DNA from: an uncultured Clostridia bacterium
Lineage (GTDB): Bacteria; Bacillota; Clostridia; TANB77; CAG-508
Direction: 5' to 3'
Length of the DNA: 6,152 nucleotides
Assembly (NCBI GenBank): GCA_947631725.1
Contig: CANRML010000076.1
Location: forward strand, 1-6,152
Position 1 is the first letter of the stretch. Every line of letters begins with the position of its first letter. This document shows positions 5,858-6,152 of this stretch, piece after piece. The notes beneath the pieces were generated by a model, which ran no database searches, was not told the DNA's origin, and saw only the letters and a list, made by a program, of their open reading frames with translations. Made by a program: the position numbers and the translations under genes.

Positions 5858-6152
5858 TTTCTCCTATCCTAAGTATATAGCCTTGTCCTCTTTTAGTTTC
5901 AAGTAATTCTTTTAAGTTTAATTCTTCTAGTTTGTTTCTTAGTCTTGTTATATTTACTGTTAAAGTATTGTCATCTATAAAGCTCTCACTTTCCCATAAA
6001 TATTCAATTATTTCTTCTCTTGGAACAATTTTGTTTTTTTGTTCTGTCAAATATGTTAAAATTTTAAGTTCATTTTTAGTTAATTCGATTTCTTTATTAT
6101 TTTTACTTACAATACTCTTTGATAAATTTATTGTAAAATATGGTGTATAAAT
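5844..6152 (-). CDS. BceR-like OmpR-family response regulator, C-terminal part (cut by the window edge)
   Basis: The reading frame is open to the window edge and encodes the last 102 residues, beginning IYTPYFTINLSKS. This is a complete OmpR/PhoB-type winged-helix DNA-binding domain: the ELTKNELKILTYL segment (23-35), the VPREEIIEYLW helix (43-53), a recognition helix around DDNTLTVNITRLRNKLEE (60-77), and the wing RGQGYIL (88-94). The receiver domain with the phosphorylated aspartate lies outside the window. A TTG at 6050 could be mistaken for a start, but conserved domain sequence continues upstream of it. The 14-base overlap with the kinase gene makes the two an obvious cognate pair. The likely target is the transporter promoter 102 bp gap downstream, and probably no promoter of its own is visible here. 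Confidence 0.93.
   Translation of the reverse strand: MYTPYFTINLSKSIVSKNNKEIELTKNELKILTYLTEQKNKIVPREEIIEYLWESESFIDDNTLTVNITRLRNKLEELNLKELLETKRGQGYILRIGENDEI

Noticed and set aside
5844..6050. A 68-residue stand-alone gene starting at TTG 6050
   Set aside because: The frame is open to the window edge, and the upstream residues are part of the same winged-helix domain, so it is the end of a larger response regulator.
5670..6150. Plus-strand open frames opposite the kinase N-terminus and the regulator
   Set aside because: They are shadows of the kinase membrane helices and the regulator DNA-binding domain on the minus strand.
1..6152. CRISPR arrays, insertion sequences, tRNA or rRNA genes, phage attachment sites
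   Set aside because: No regularly spaced repeats, transposase motifs, terminal inverted repeats or cloverleaf-like G+C-rich segments were seen on either strand by eye.

Overview
The window is a very A+T-rich, fully coding stretch. Every gene I can support lies on the minus strand, so it is best read from position 6152 down to 1. The low G+C, strong GGAGG-type ribosome binding sites, standard stop codons with TGG for tryptophan, and the gene content (a Bce-type peptide-sensing module, CsaA, a DUF2974 protein, TcdA) point to a low-G+C Firmicute, most likely a clostridial lineage. The species cannot be told from the sequence.

Region A (6152 to about 1853) is a Bce-type antimicrobial-peptide sensing and resistance module. 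It consists of the C-terminal part of an OmpR-family response regulator (BceR-like, cut by the window edge), an overlapping intramembrane-sensing histidine kinase (BceS-like), a 102-bp intergenic region, an ABC ATPase (BceA-like), and an overlapping ten-helix permease with a large extracellular domain (BceB-like). In studied systems of this family the transporter both removes or shields cell-wall-active peptides and acts as the sensor that activates the kinase. The kinase phosphorylates the regulator, which then switches on the transporter genes. The intergenic region fits that logic: it has a perfect TATAAT -10, a poor -35, and two TGTAAG repeats 11 bp apart just upstream, the spacing expected for an OmpR-type activator. 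A perfect inverted repeat lies further upstream, inside the end of the kinase gene. The module ends at a strong hairpin that contains the permease stop codon.

Region B (1852 to 1) is a separate operon with its own consensus-like promoter (TTGATA, 17 bp, TGC-TATTAT). It holds csaA (small tRNA-binding, chaperone-like OB-fold protein), a DUF2974 alpha/beta-hydrolase-like protein with an intact GHSKGG motif, and the first 50 codons of tcdA (ThiF-like enzyme that cyclises the t6A modification of tRNA). The hydrolase and tcdA are almost fused: the tcdA ribosome binding site covers the hydrolase stop codon. The two flanking genes are both tRNA-related; what the hydrolase does between them is unknown.

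No RNA genes, insertion sequences, CRISPR arrays or integration sites were seen, and no gap without a gene exceeds about 175 bp. The module is a recognisable type rather than a new system. The less ordinary points are the candidate operator layout upstream of the transporter and the hydrolase placed between two tRNA genes.
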